A stretch of 64,000 nucleotides of DNA from an uncultured Bacilli bacterium (lineage in GTDB: Bacteria; Bacillota_I; Bacilli_A; RF39; UBA660), in the NCBI GenBank assembly GCA_934101225.1, contig CAKOQK010000001.1:1-64000 (forward strand). Reading direction: 5' to 3'. Position 1 is the stretch's first letter, and each line of letters starts with the position of its first letter. The notes under the pieces are model-generated. The model did not search any database. It saw only the letters and a list, made by a program, of their open reading frames with translations, and was not told the origin of the DNA. The translations under genes and the position numbers were made by a program. Positions 53,751-61,719 of this stretch are shown piece after piece.

Positions 53751-55514
53751 TTATAAATTTTGTTCTTTATTTTTAATACAATTATTTAAATTATTAATAA
53801 ACTCATCAACACTACAAGTTACTGTATCTTGTTTACCATATTCTCTATAACTTATTAAATTATTATTCTTTTCATTATCTCCTAAAATAAGAGTTAAAGG
53901 ATTCTTTTTAGTTTGACTTTCTCTCATCTTATAACCAATTTTTTCATTTCTACTATCTACATCAACTCTAATATTATTATCTTTTAATAAATTACTAATC
54001 TTATAAGCATAATCTAAATGATATTCATTATTTACAGGTATAATATTTACTTGTAAAGGCGCAAGCCATAAAGGGAAAGCACCCTTAGTTTCTTCTATAA
54101 TAAATGCTGTAAATCTATCAAAAGTACCAAATATAGCTCTATGTAACACAACAGGTATTTGTTTTTCCCCATTACTATCTATATAAGAAAGTTCAAATCT
54201 TCTAGGAAGAAGAAAATCTAATTGACAAGTAGATAAGGTAACCTCAGGCCCTACTGCCGGCTTAACTTCAACATCTAACTTAGGTCCATAAAAAGCAGCT
54301 TCACCAATAGCCTCAAAATATTCAACATTAAGTTCATTTAATACTTCCCTTAATTTATTTTCAGCCATATCCCACATTTCATCATCATCAAAGTATTTTT
54401 CTTTATCCTCTTTATCTCTTAATGATAATCTAAACTTATAATTTTTAATTCCAAAGTCTTTATAAACATCTAAAATTAAACTAACAACTTTTTTAAATTC
54501 ATCTCCTATTTGTTCAGGAGTAACAAATAAGTGAGCATCATTTTGACACATACATCTAACTCTTTCAAGTCCCTTAACAGCGCCACTTGCCTCATATCTA
54601 AAATCAGTTGCGAATTCTCCTATTCTAATAGGTAAATCTCTATATGAATGTAATTTATTCTTATAAACAAGCATATGATGAGGACAGTTCATAGGTCTTA
54701 AAACAAACTCTTCATCATCTACCTTCATCATTGGAAACATATTTTCTTTATAATGATCCCAGTGACCACTAGTTTTATATAAATTAACAGTACCTACGCA
54801 TGGAGTATAAACATGATTATATCCTAACTTTTGTTCTTTATCATATATGTAATTTTCTAGTTGTTTTCTAATAATAGCACCATTTGGAAGCCATAAAGGC
54901 ATACCAGCACCAACTAACTCATCAGTCATAAATATTTCCATATCTTTACCAATCTTACGATGATCTCTTTGCTTGGCCTCTTCTATTTCAGTAAGACAAT
55001 TGTTTAAATCTTCAGGATTAGTAAAGCAAACACCATAGATTCTTTGAAGCATCTTATTTTTAGAATCACCCTTCCAATAAGCACCACTTACCTTTAAAAG
55101 TTTAAAATACTTAAGTTCCTTAACTGTTTCTACATGAGGTCCCCTACATAAATCAGTAAAATCACCTTGAGTATACATACTAATAACAGTACTATTTTCA
55201 TCCATACGATTAATTAAATCTAATTTATAAGGATCATCCTTAAACTTTTCTAAAGCCTCAGTTTTACTAATCTCATGTCTAATAATTTTTTTACCATCTT
55301 TACTTAACTTTTTCATTTCTCTTTCAATAACAGGTAAATCATCATTAGTTAATGTTACATCACCTAAATCAATATCATAATAAAAACCTTCTGTAGTTAC
55401 AGGTCCAACCCAAAACTTGGCATTTGGATATAAATGTTTAACTGCTTGGGCAAGTAAATGAGCACATGAATGATTCATTACACTTAAATTTTCATTTTCT
55501 TTAATATTTATCAT
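53751..55514 (-). CDS. thrS: Threonyl-tRNA synthetase lacking the TGS domain
   Basis: 587 residues from ATG 55514 behind GAAGGAAGAAAA. The frame continues upstream into the T-box leader but that part is not coding. It begins NLSVMNHSCAHLLAQAV, the HxxxH metal site of the editing domain, so the roughly 60-residue TGS domain found in most ThrS (about 640 residues) is absent. Class II motifs follow: GAGMPLWLPNGAIIRK, MFPMMKV, RPMNCPHHMLVY and RYEASGAVKGLERVR. The anticodon-binding domain is near LPLWLAPLQVNIIPVN. Expression is controlled by the T-box upstream. Confidence 0.95.
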   Translation of the reverse strand: MINIKENENLSVMNHSCAHLLAQAVKHLYPNAKFWVGPVTTEGFYYDIDLGDVTLTNDDLPVIEREMKKLSKDGKKIIRHEISKTEALEKFKDDPYKLDLINRMDENSTVISMYTQGDFTDLCRGPHVETVKELKYFKLLKVSGAYWKGDSKNKMLQRIYGVCFTNPEDLNNCLTEIEEAKQRDHRKIGKDMEIFMTDELVGAGMPLWLPNGAIIRKQLENYIYDKEQKLGYNHVYTPCVGTVNLYKTSGHWDHYKENMFPMMKVDDEEFVLRPMNCPHHMLVYKNKLHSYRDLPIRIGEFATDFRYEASGAVKGLERVRCMCQNDAHLFVTPEQIGDEFKKVVSLILDVYKDFGIKNYKFRLSLRDKEDKEKYFDDDEMWDMAENKLREVLNELNVEYFEAIGEAAFYGPKLDVEVKPAVGPEVTLSTCQLDFLLPRRFELSYIDSNGEKQIPVVLHRAIFGTFDRFTAFIIEETKGAFPLWLAPLQVNIIPVNNEYHLDYAYKISNLLKDNNIRVDVDSRNEKIGYKMRESQTKKNPLTLILGDNEKNNNLISYREYGKQDTVTCSVDEFINNLNNCIKNKEQNL

Positions 55515-55533
55515 TTTTCTTCCTTCTTTCTTT

Positions 55534-55740
55534 AACAAAAAAAGGATAGTAACAGGCGTCAATAATGACGGTACCATCCTTGATTTATCTTTTTATAATT
55601 CTTAACGGGAATAACTCGGATATTATTATATCTCTCAAAAGGTAGTAATTATTAATAACTCAATAAGTTTTCACCAACCACTTACTCTCTATAATTTGTT
55701 AACTAATAATCATGTCCTTTATCACTGATTTCTTAAATAA
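55534..55740 (-). promoter_or_regulatory. Threonine T-box riboswitch in the thrS leader
   Basis: On the minus strand the T-box AAGGATGGTACCG (55569-55581) is followed by the terminator partner, giving a hairpin at 55542-55581 and T8 (55534-55541). Upstream come AGAGAGT, GGTTGGTGAAAAC and a specifier region with ACTACC (55641-55646), both Thr codons. A plausible promoter is TTGCTA-17-TAAATT (55739-55767). Uncharged tRNA-Thr binding would stabilise the antiterminator. Confidence 0.85.
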
Positions 55741-55784
55741 TTTATCACTTTTTATTTATTTTAGCAATATGTCTTTCAAACATA

Positions 55785-55813
55785 TTGTAAAAATTTTTTA
55801 AATTTGATATTAT
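55785..55813 (+). promoter_or_regulatory. Promoter of the small RNA, copy 1
   Basis: TTGTAA (55785-55790), 17 nt, TATTAT (55808-55813); the same architecture occurs in copy 2. Confidence 0.6.
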
Positions 55814-55819
55814 GAATAT

Positions 55820-55920
55820 GTAAGCAAGACTTGCATAAAATAAAAAGGAACATCTAATTTTCGTAGGTTAGGTGATTACCAATTTAGTATCTCCAAAACC
55901 CTCGTGTTTTGGTTTTTTTA
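55820..55920 (+). ncRNA. Putative antisense regulator RNA of a type I toxin, copy 1
   Basis: About 100 nt from a start near 55820 (conserved GTAAGCAAGACTTGC hairpin) to a terminator (CCAAAAC/GTTTTGG at 55893-55912, then T7). It runs convergently against the toxin gene at 55921-56010. A stem CATCTAA/TTAGGTG sits in the middle; in copy 2 it is CATCTAA/TTAGATG, and the terminator pairs change together, which supports real RNA structure. Confidence 0.6.
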
Positions 55921-56010
55921 TTAGTTAATTACTTTAAAAAGTAGGATAATTAATAAAATAATTATTATAAATAAATTGATTATTATATAATATAACATCT
56001 TTTTACTCAT
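55921..56010 (-). CDS. 29-residue hydrophobic peptide, putative type I toxin (copy 1)
   Basis: ATG 56010 to TAA 55921-55923. The peptide has a basic start (MSKK), about 20 hydrophobic residues rich in Ile, Leu and Phe, and ends FKVIN. GTGGTAGTT precedes the ATG. Copy 2 at 58690-58779 encodes a peptide of exactly 29 residues with the same MSKKMLY start, NLFIII centre and LLFKV end, differing partly by synonymous changes, so selection for the peptide is likely. Small membrane peptides facing a convergent small RNA are the hallmark of type I systems such as Fst/par, but this sequence is not one I know. Confidence 0.65.
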   Translation of the reverse strand: MSKKMLYYIIINLFIIIILLIILLFKVIN

Positions 56011-56043
56011 AACTACCACTATCTTTCATTTTGAAATTTAGTA

Positions 56044-56070
56044 GTAACCACCAAAACAATTAGTTGTTCC
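56044..56070 (-). repeat. Conserved 5' leader element of the toxin mRNA, copy 1
   Basis: Begins GGAACAACTAATTG and continues to GTGGTTAC. A GGAACATCTAATT block also occurs in the opposing small RNA, so the locus contains an inverted repeat near both RNA starts. The element is identical over its 27 nt to copy 2 (58815-58841). Confidence 0.6.
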
Positions 56071-56078
56071 AGAATCTT

Positions 56079-56107
56079 AGTGTATCAAAAGTACCAACAC
56101 TAGTCAA
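56079..56107 (-). promoter_or_regulatory. Promoter of the toxin mRNA, copy 1
   Basis: TTGACT (56102-56107), 17-nt spacer beginning AG and ending TTGA, TACACT (56079-56084). The same boxes and spacer ends occur in copy 2. Confidence 0.6.
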
Positions 56108-56163
56108 AAATAAATATACGCTTTTTCTTTTATAAAGTATTTACCATTATTCCATTATTTTCT

Positions 56164-57069
56164 TTAACTTTTTTCCTTATGTTTTTTTACAATTTCATTT
56201 AATTTTCTAAAGTGATGATTTATACCCGACTTTGTAATAGATTTATCAGTTTCCATAGAAACTATTTTAGCAAGTTCATCCATAGATGTATCAGGATATT
56301 TTAATTTATACTCTAATATTTCTTTAGTGCGATCGTCTAAAAGAATCATTAAGTCATTTTCTTTTAAATAATTTATATTATTAACTATTTGAGTACTATT
56401 TTTTAAACTTTTTTCTAAATTAGCTTGTTCACAATTATTTAATCTATTAACCATGTTTTTATGATCTTTATATATTCTTATATCTTCAAAGTAAAATAAA
56501 GCGTTAATTGCATTTAAATATTTAATAAAATCACTTATCTGTTCACTCTTCTTAATGTAAACCATATATTCATGCTCTCTTTTAATTATTTTACTATCAA
56601 ACTTCAAATAATGAAGTAATCTATTTATTAATTTTGAAATATTTTCTTCTTTTACCAAAAATTCTAAATGATAAACATTCTTTTTAGGATCATTAATACT
56701 GCCACTTGATAAAAATACTCCTTTTAAAAAAGCAATTTTTTCTTCTTTACTACCATTAATTATATTATTTATAGTAGTATCTATATCTTTAACAATGATA
56801 TCTAATTTATTTTTTATTTCTAATATGTAGATATTTCTTTTCTTAAATCTTTTGATGGTTCTTGATGTCAAATGAATATCAACATTATAAAACTGTTTTA
56901 AAAGTTTAAATATCCATCTAGCAGTTGACGCATTTTCTGTATATATAGTTATACTATTATCAGTTATTTCACTATTTAATTTTAAATAAATACATAATGA
57001 GATTAATGCATCTGGTGAAGCATAATTATCTTTTGTAATTTCATCTTTAATTTGAGTAGTAAAGGTCAT
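56164..57069 (-). CDS. whiA: WhiA, DNA-binding sporulation/division regulator
   Basis: 301 residues, full length. The N-terminal LAGLIDADG-like fold is visible in AFLKGVFLSSGSINDP and VYHLEFLVKEE. The C-terminal helix-turn-helix is in YPDTSMDELAKIVSMETDKS and the ending KSGINHHFRKLNEIV matches WhiA's K-S-G-x-x-H-R-L-R-K. WhiA influences cell division and chromosome organisation in Firmicutes. In Bacillus it sits with yvcJ and yvcK; here it is followed by gpsA upstream and the toxin locus downstream. Confidence 0.93.
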   Translation of the reverse strand: MTFTTQIKDEITKDNYASPDALISLCIYLKLNSEITDNSITIYTENASTARWIFKLLKQFYNVDIHLTSRTIKRFKKRNIYILEIKNKLDIIVKDIDTTINNIINGSKEEKIAFLKGVFLSSGSINDPKKNVYHLEFLVKEENISKLINRLLHYLKFDSKIIKREHEYMVYIKKSEQISDFIKYLNAINALFYFEDIRIYKDHKNMVNRLNNCEQANLEKSLKNSTQIVNNINYLKENDLMILLDDRTKEILEYKLKYPDTSMDELAKIVSMETDKSITKSGINHHFRKLNEIVKKHKEKS

Positions 57070-57085
57070 TTAAATCACTTCTTTT

Positions 57086-58063
57086 CTATTTTTTATTTAT
57101 TAATAAAGTTACTAATAACTTAGGATCATCATTATTAACAATTATTTTATATATTACATCAATTATTGGCATTTTAATTTTTTTCTTCTTAACTAATTTA
57201 TAAATACTTTTTAAAGTATAATATCCCTCAACTGTATTATCTTGTAAAAATTTATCTTGTTCTTCTTTAGGTGCACCACTTCCAACTAATTTACCAAACT
57301 TAAAATTACGACTTTTAGGTGATGTACAAGTTAAAAGTAAATCTCCAACTCCCGCAAACGACAAGCAAGTTTTTGGATTTCCGCCTAGTGCTTTAATAAG
57401 TTCTTTTATATCATTAAGAGATTCAGTAATTAAGAAGCTTTGTGTTGATTCAGGATAATTCATGCCATCTAACATACCTGCTGCTAGAGCAATAACATTT
57501 TTAATACTTCCACATATTTGAACACCAATTAAGTCAGATGTTTCTCTTAATTTTACTGAGTCACTAACTAAAAACTGTTTAATTAGTTTGATAGATTTTT
57601 TACTAAGAGAAGCAATAGATAAACCAACTGGGTAACTATTTGCCATATCAACAGCAAATGATGGTCCTGAAATAATAGCAATATGTTTAGTTTTTAATTT
57701 TTCATAAGCAATATCACTTAAAAATTTACAACTTACATTTTCAATACCTTTTGATGCAATACATACTATTGTCTTTTTAGTAATGTAAGGATTAATTTCA
57801 TCACATATTTTTCCAACATAATGCGCTGTTGTCATTATAAAAATTATATCTTTATCTAAACAAGCCTCTTTAATATCATTAGTTAATTTAATTTCTTTAG
57901 GTATTTCAACACCATTTATTAAACTCTTAATTCTATTATTTTCCTTATAAAATTTATATTTATCTTCATTTTCAGTCCACATTATTACGTTATTGTTATT
58001 TTTAAGTAGCATCATAGCCATAGCCTGACCATAAGCACCTGTTCCAATTAATCCAATATTCAT
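57086..58063 (-). CDS. gpsA: Glycerol-3-phosphate dehydrogenase [NAD(P)+]
   Basis: 325 residues. NAD(P)-binding GTGAYGQAMAMML at the N-terminus; then IIFIMTTAHYV, ASKGIENVSCKFLSD, the signature AIISGPSFAVDMANSYPVGL, catalytic Lys region QICGSIKNVIALAAGMLDGM and CTSPKSRNFKFGKLVGSG. It makes sn-glycerol 3-phosphate from dihydroxyacetone phosphate for phospholipids. The gene is 16 nt upstream of whiA and probably co-transcribed with it. Confidence 0.95.
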   Translation of the reverse strand: MNIGLIGTGAYGQAMAMMLLKNNNNVIMWTENEDKYKFYKENNRIKSLINGVEIPKEIKLTNDIKEACLDKDIIFIMTTAHYVGKICDEINPYITKKTIVCIASKGIENVSCKFLSDIAYEKLKTKHIAIISGPSFAVDMANSYPVGLSIASLSKKSIKLIKQFLVSDSVKLRETSDLIGVQICGSIKNVIALAAGMLDGMNYPESTQSFLITESLNDIKELIKALGGNPKTCLSFAGVGDLLLTCTSPKSRNFKFGKLVGSGAPKEEQDKFLQDNTVEGYYTLKSIYKLVKKKKIKMPIIDVIYKIIVNNDDPKLLVTLLINKK

Positions 58064-58168
58064 AAATTTCCTCTTTCTAACAACAAAAAGTATATCATAA
58101 TAATTTTATTTATTCTATTAAGTATATTTATTTATTAAAATTTATGATAAGATTAATTTGGTGATAAA

Positions 58169-58543
58169 ATGGATTGTTTATTTTGTAAAATAAATAAAAA
58201 TGAATGTGATTCTTTATGTATTTATGAAGATGATATTGTTAAAGTAATACTAGATGCTTATCCTGATGCTAATGGTCACACTTTAATCATACCTAAAAAA
58301 CATATAACAGATATTGATGAAATGGATAATGAAACTTTAGGTCATATTAATGATGTTGCTAAAAAAATGCGTAAATTGTTATTTGACGCATTAAAACCAG
58401 ATGGTATGGTATTCTTGGTTAACTATGGAATGACTCAAGTTATTAAACATTATCATTTACATTTAATTCCTGTTTATAAGAAGAAACAAGAAATAATTGA
58501 TCGAAATGTTATTTATGAAAAAATAATGAATGTAAATAAATAG
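58169..58543 (+). CDS. HIT-family nucleotide hydrolase
   Basis: 124 residues with the HIT fold. The N-terminal MDCLFCKINK carries a C-x2-C zinc motif, GHTLIIPKKHI is the second element, and the His triad is VIKHYHLHLIPVY. It probably hydrolyses AMP-linked nucleotides such as Ap4A or AMP-lysine. It is short but complete. GGTGATAAA is the ribosome binding site, and TATGAT (58142-58147) is a possible -10. Confidence 0.9.
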   Translation: MDCLFCKINKNECDSLCIYEDDIVKVILDAYPDANGHTLIIPKKHITDIDEMDNETLGHINDVAKKMRKLLFDALKPDGMVFLVNYGMTQVIKHYHLHLIPVYKKKQEIIDRNVIYEKIMNVNK

Positions 58544-58552
58544 ATAAAAATC

Positions 58553-58581
58553 TTGAAATTTCGTTTATTATTTGCTATTAT
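58553..58581 (+). promoter_or_regulatory. Promoter of the small RNA, copy 2
   Basis: TTGAAA (58553-58558), 17 nt, TATTAT (58576-58581); matches copy 1. Confidence 0.6.
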
Positions 58582-58587
58582 GAATAT

Positions 58588-58688
58588 GTAAGCAAGACTT
58601 ACATAAAATAAAAAGGAACATCTAATTTGGAAAGTTTAGATGGTTACCTTAAGGTATTAAATCCAAACCCCCTGGTTTGGTGTTTTTT
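58588..58688 (+). ncRNA. Putative antisense regulator RNA of a type I toxin, copy 2
   Basis: Starts GTAAGCAAGACTTAC (hairpin) near 58588 and ends in the terminator CCAAACC/GGTTTGG (58663-58680) plus T run. The stem changes relative to copy 1 keep pairing. It runs convergently against the toxin gene at 58690-58779. Confidence 0.6.
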
Positions 58689-58689
58689 A

Positions 58690-58779
58690 TTAGTTAGCTA
58701 CTTTGAAAAGTAACATAATTAATAAAAATATTATTATAAATAAATTAAATATTATAAAATATAACATTTTTTTACTCAT
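58690..58779 (-). CDS. 29-residue hydrophobic peptide, putative type I toxin (copy 2)
   Basis: ATG 58779 to TAA 58690-58692, behind GTGGGTGGTGG. Like copy 1 it starts MSKKMLY, has NLFIII in the middle and ends LLFKVAN. Seven of 29 residues differ from copy 1, all in or near the hydrophobic core. The surrounding 300 bp (promoters, leader, small RNA, terminator) are also conserved, so the whole unit was duplicated. The intervening genes are thrS-independent housekeeping genes (whiA, gpsA, HIT). Confidence 0.65.
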   Translation of the reverse strand: MSKKMLYFIIFNLFIIIFLLIMLLFKVAN

Positions 58780-58814
58780 AACCACCACCCACTTTCTTTT
58801 ATAGAATTTGAGCG

Positions 58815-58841
58815 GTAACCACCAAAACAATTAGTTGTTCC
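58815..58841 (-). repeat. Conserved 5' leader element of the toxin mRNA, copy 2
   Basis: The same 27-nt element as at 56044-56070 (GGAACAACTAATTG to GTGGTTAC). Confidence 0.6.
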
Positions 58842-58849
58842 TAAAATAC

Positions 58850-58878
58850 ATTTTATCAAACAAGATTTCGCTAGTCAA
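58850..58878 (-). promoter_or_regulatory. Promoter of the toxin mRNA, copy 2
   Basis: TTGACT (58873-58878), 17 nt, TAAAAT (58850-58855). Confidence 0.65.
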
Positions 58879-58879
58879 T

Positions 58880-58906
58880 AAAAAAATAACGTAAATTCGT
58901 TATTTT
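58880..58906 (-). terminator. Terminator of the nucleotidyltransferase gene
   Basis: AAATAACG/CGTTATTT hairpin (58884-58905), then T7 on the minus strand. It lies immediately before toxin promoter copy 2 and so insulates it. Confidence 0.75.
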
Positions 58907-58916
58907 TATTTTGCTA

Positions 58917-59813
58917 TTAATTCCATAAATTATTAGGATATAATCCTTGTTTAACCATTTCATTTATAGCACTAACAAGTAATTCTTTATCTTCTTTATA
59001 TGTCATTCCATACCAAACTGCTGTTGTAGATAAAGCTTTAACCCTTATTTTATTATCTTTTATCCCTTTACAAACTACATCTGGTAATAAATATTCACAA
59101 GTTTGTAAATTATCTTTGTTATCCTTAAAAAATATATCAAATTCATTTTCTAATAATTCAAATATTTTGGGTGTAAACGCAAACATATTCATTGAAACTA
59201 AACTATTATTTTCAATATAAAAACTATCTTCTCCATTTACAGGTGTTGCTTTTATTAAATGTTGTTCCTTTTCTAAACTGCTTTCAATTAAAGTATCTAA
59301 ATAACCATTTGTTATTTTTAATACCCCTCTTTTTACTGCTCCTACATTTGTTAATGTATTACCAGCTATATAACTTATATTAGCAAATTCATTATTATTT
59401 TGATTATCTTTTAGAAATTCACTTGCAACTTTAAATGCATCATAACCATAAAAATCATCTGAATTTATAACAACAAAATTATTTTTAACGACATCTTTAC
59501 AGCATAAAATTGCATGAGCTGTTCCTAATGGTTTAACTCTAGTATCAGGTAGATTAACCCATTTTGGTACATTATTATTATTTTGAAAAACATAAACAGT
59601 TTCTATATTTTTTTCAATTCTTTTTCCTATTGTTTCTCTAAATAATTCATAATTTTCTTCTTTAATTATAAACACTACTCGGTTAAATCCTGCTTTAATA
59701 GCATCATAAATAGAATAATCTATAATAAATTCTCCATTCTTATGTACTTTTTCAATTTGCTTTAATCCACCAAACCTTGATCCCATTCCAGCTGCCATAA
59801 TCACTAAATCCAT
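58917..59813 (-). CDS. Sugar-phosphate nucleotidyltransferase-like protein
   Basis: 298 residues of the NTP_transferase fold: IMAAGMGSRFGGLKQIEKV (the GxGxR loop), IIDYSIYDAIKAGFNRVVFI, KPLGTAHAILCCKDVV, and INSDDFYGYDAF (metal-binding Asp pair). It probably activates a sugar-1-phosphate with NTP for polysaccharide or nucleotide-sugar synthesis. The C-terminal half (VKALSTTAVWYGMTY) is family-typical; the exact substrate is unknown. Confidence 0.8.
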   Translation of the reverse strand: MDLVIMAAGMGSRFGGLKQIEKVHKNGEFIIDYSIYDAIKAGFNRVVFIIKEENYELFRETIGKRIEKNIETVYVFQNNNNVPKWVNLPDTRVKPLGTAHAILCCKDVVKNNFVVINSDDFYGYDAFKVASEFLKDNQNNNEFANISYIAGNTLTNVGAVKRGVLKITNGYLDTLIESSLEKEQHLIKATPVNGEDSFYIENNSLVSMNMFAFTPKIFELLENEFDIFFKDNKDNLQTCEYLLPDVVCKGIKDNKIRVKALSTTAVWYGMTYKEDKELLVSAINEMVKQGLYPNNLWN

Positions 59814-59858
59814 ACTTCTTAACTCCTATCTCTAATTAAATTATATCTTATATTTATT

Positions 59859-61052
59859 TTATTTAAAATATTTAATTTTAAATGTTGTGCCATTTTCACC
59901 TGATTCAACACTTATTTTTCCATTTTGTTTTTCAATTATACTTTTTGATAAAGCAAGTCCAATACCTATACTATCATAATCAGAATCTTTACCTTTATAA
60001 AATCTTTCAAATATATGATTAATATCCTCTTTAGCTATACCAGTACCAAAATCTTTAATTGTAATTTTAACATAAGCATTATTTTCACTACTTTCAATTA
60101 ATACTTTATTATTTTCATATGAGTGTTCAATTGAATTCTTTAAAATATTAGTTACTGCTTCTATTTGCCATTTATAATCACAATTAATAAACGAATCACT
60201 TAAATTAGTTTCTATTTTTACATTTTTTAAATCACTTAACAAGGATACATTTAAAATAGCTTCATTAATTATTTCCTTAACACTTTCTTTTTTACTTATA
60301 AATTTCACTGTGTTTGTATCTAATCTCGATAACTTTAAAATTGATTTAACTAAGAAATTAATATTCATAACTTCTCTTTTCATATTTCTTAAGAAGTCTT
60401 CTCTAGTATTTTGATCCATATCCTCATCATCTAATAAGGTATCAATCATTATTAGAATACTTGTTAAGGGAGTCTTTAATTGATGTGATATATCTTCTAA
60501 GCTTTCCTCTAGTTCTTTTTTATCTTTTTTAGATATTTCACTTATTTCATTTAACATAATAGTTGTCTTATATATTTCATTTTTAAGTAATGATAAATCT
60601 TCTTCATTAATATCTTTCATTTTAAAACTATAATTTTTATTATTTATTTCTTCAATTATTTTTATAACTTCATTAATTTCTTTATCTTTCTTTTTATTGT
60701 TATTAATAATTATTGTTAGATATACTAAACAAATAATTAAATATATTAATATTAAAATAATAAAGTAACTTAGAAATACAGTTTTATTTTCTTTAATTAA
60801 TAAAATTCCATCTAAATCAAAACTATATTTATTAAATGAATTATTAGTTACAACATTATTATTTAAAATATCAATTATTTCATCATCTTTTATTTCAGGA
60901 TATTTTTCTTTAATAGTGCCGATAACATTCACTATTTTATTATTATAATTTTTATTTACTTGATAATATAACATGACATTAAGTAGAATAATAATTCCAA
61001 ACGTTACTAAAGTAAACAATATTAATTTTGAATATTTCTTTTTATTTTTCAT
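59859..61052 (-). CDS. Sensor histidine kinase
   Basis: About 397 residues from ATG 61052 (AGGA six bases upstream). Two membrane spans (about 10-30 and 92-118) flank a roughly 60-residue extracellular sensor. The H-box is LEDISHQLKTPLTSILIMI, the N-box NILKNSIEHSYE, and the G-boxes KDFGTGIAKEDINHIFERF and GIGLALSKSII. It overlaps the response regulator gene by 11 nt and should phosphorylate it. The FtsX-like permease at the right edge lies two genes away, so a link to an ABC exporter is possible but unproven. Confidence 0.9.
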   Translation of the reverse strand: MKNKKKYSKLILFTLVTFGIIILLNVMLYYQVNKNYNNKIVNVIGTIKEKYPEIKDDEIIDILNNNVVTNNSFNKYSFDLDGILLIKENKTVFLSYFIILILIYLIICLVYLTIIINNNKKKDKEINEVIKIIEEINNKNYSFKMKDINEEDLSLLKNEIYKTTIMLNEISEISKKDKKELEESLEDISHQLKTPLTSILIMIDTLLDDEDMDQNTREDFLRNMKREVMNINFLVKSILKLSRLDTNTVKFISKKESVKEIINEAILNVSLLSDLKNVKIETNLSDSFINCDYKWQIEAVTNILKNSIEHSYENNKVLIESSENNAYVKITIKDFGTGIAKEDINHIFERFYKGKDSDYDSIGIGLALSKSIIEKQNGKISVESGENGTTFKIKYFK

Positions 61053-61701
61053 TGTCAATCCTATAACCTATTCCCTTTACTGTAATTATAATATCTGTAT
61101 TAATTTTTTCTCTAATTCTTTTTAAATAAACCGTAATTGTATGATCATCTACATCATTTCCAGTCCATTCCCATATTTTATCTAATAATAAATTACGAGT
61201 AACTACTTTATTGATATTATTAAATAATAAATTTAATATTTTTAGTTCTAATGAAGATAACTCTATTTTTTGATTATTCTTATATATTTCCATTTTATCA
61301 TAATTGTAAGTTATATCCTTAATTTTAATTATAGAATTATTATTTTTCTTTATCATAATACGATTAATTCTAGCAAGTAATTCTTTCATACTAAATGGTT
61401 TGGTAATATATTCATTAACACCTAACTCTAATCCTTTAACAACATTATCTTCATCATCAACAGCTGTTAAAATAATTGTTGGTATATTTAAATCTTTAAT
61501 ATTATTTTCATATAAATTAAAACCATTTCCATCAGGTAAAGTTACATCTAAAATTATTAAATCAATCTTATTGTTACTATTTAAATAATTAATGGAGTCA
61601 CTTATATTTGTTTTTGCAACAACTTGATAATTATTTTGCTCTAAATTATATTTTATACCTTTAATTATACTAAGATTATCTTCAATTAATAAAATATTCA
61701 T
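61042..61701 (-). CDS. OmpR/PhoB-type response regulator
   Basis: 219 residues: a receiver domain (IEDNLSIIKGIK, phospho-Asp in LIILDVTLPDGNGF, KPFSMKELLARINR with the conserved Lys), then a winged-helix DNA-binding domain (LELKILNLLFNNINKVVTRN, DDHTITVYLKRIREKI, GIGYRID). It is the partner of the kinase encoded next, with 11 nt overlap. Its targets are not visible in the window. Confidence 0.92.
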   Translation of the reverse strand: MNILLIEDNLSIIKGIKYNLEQNNYQVVAKTNISDSINYLNSNNKIDLIILDVTLPDGNGFNLYENNIKDLNIPTIILTAVDDEDNVVKGLELGVNEYITKPFSMKELLARINRIMIKKNNNSIIKIKDITYNYDKMEIYKNNQKIELSSLELKILNLLFNNINKVVTRNLLLDKIWEWTGNDVDDHTITVYLKRIREKINTDIIITVKGIGYRIDNEK

Positions 61702-61719
61702 AATTATATTCCTTTCTTT

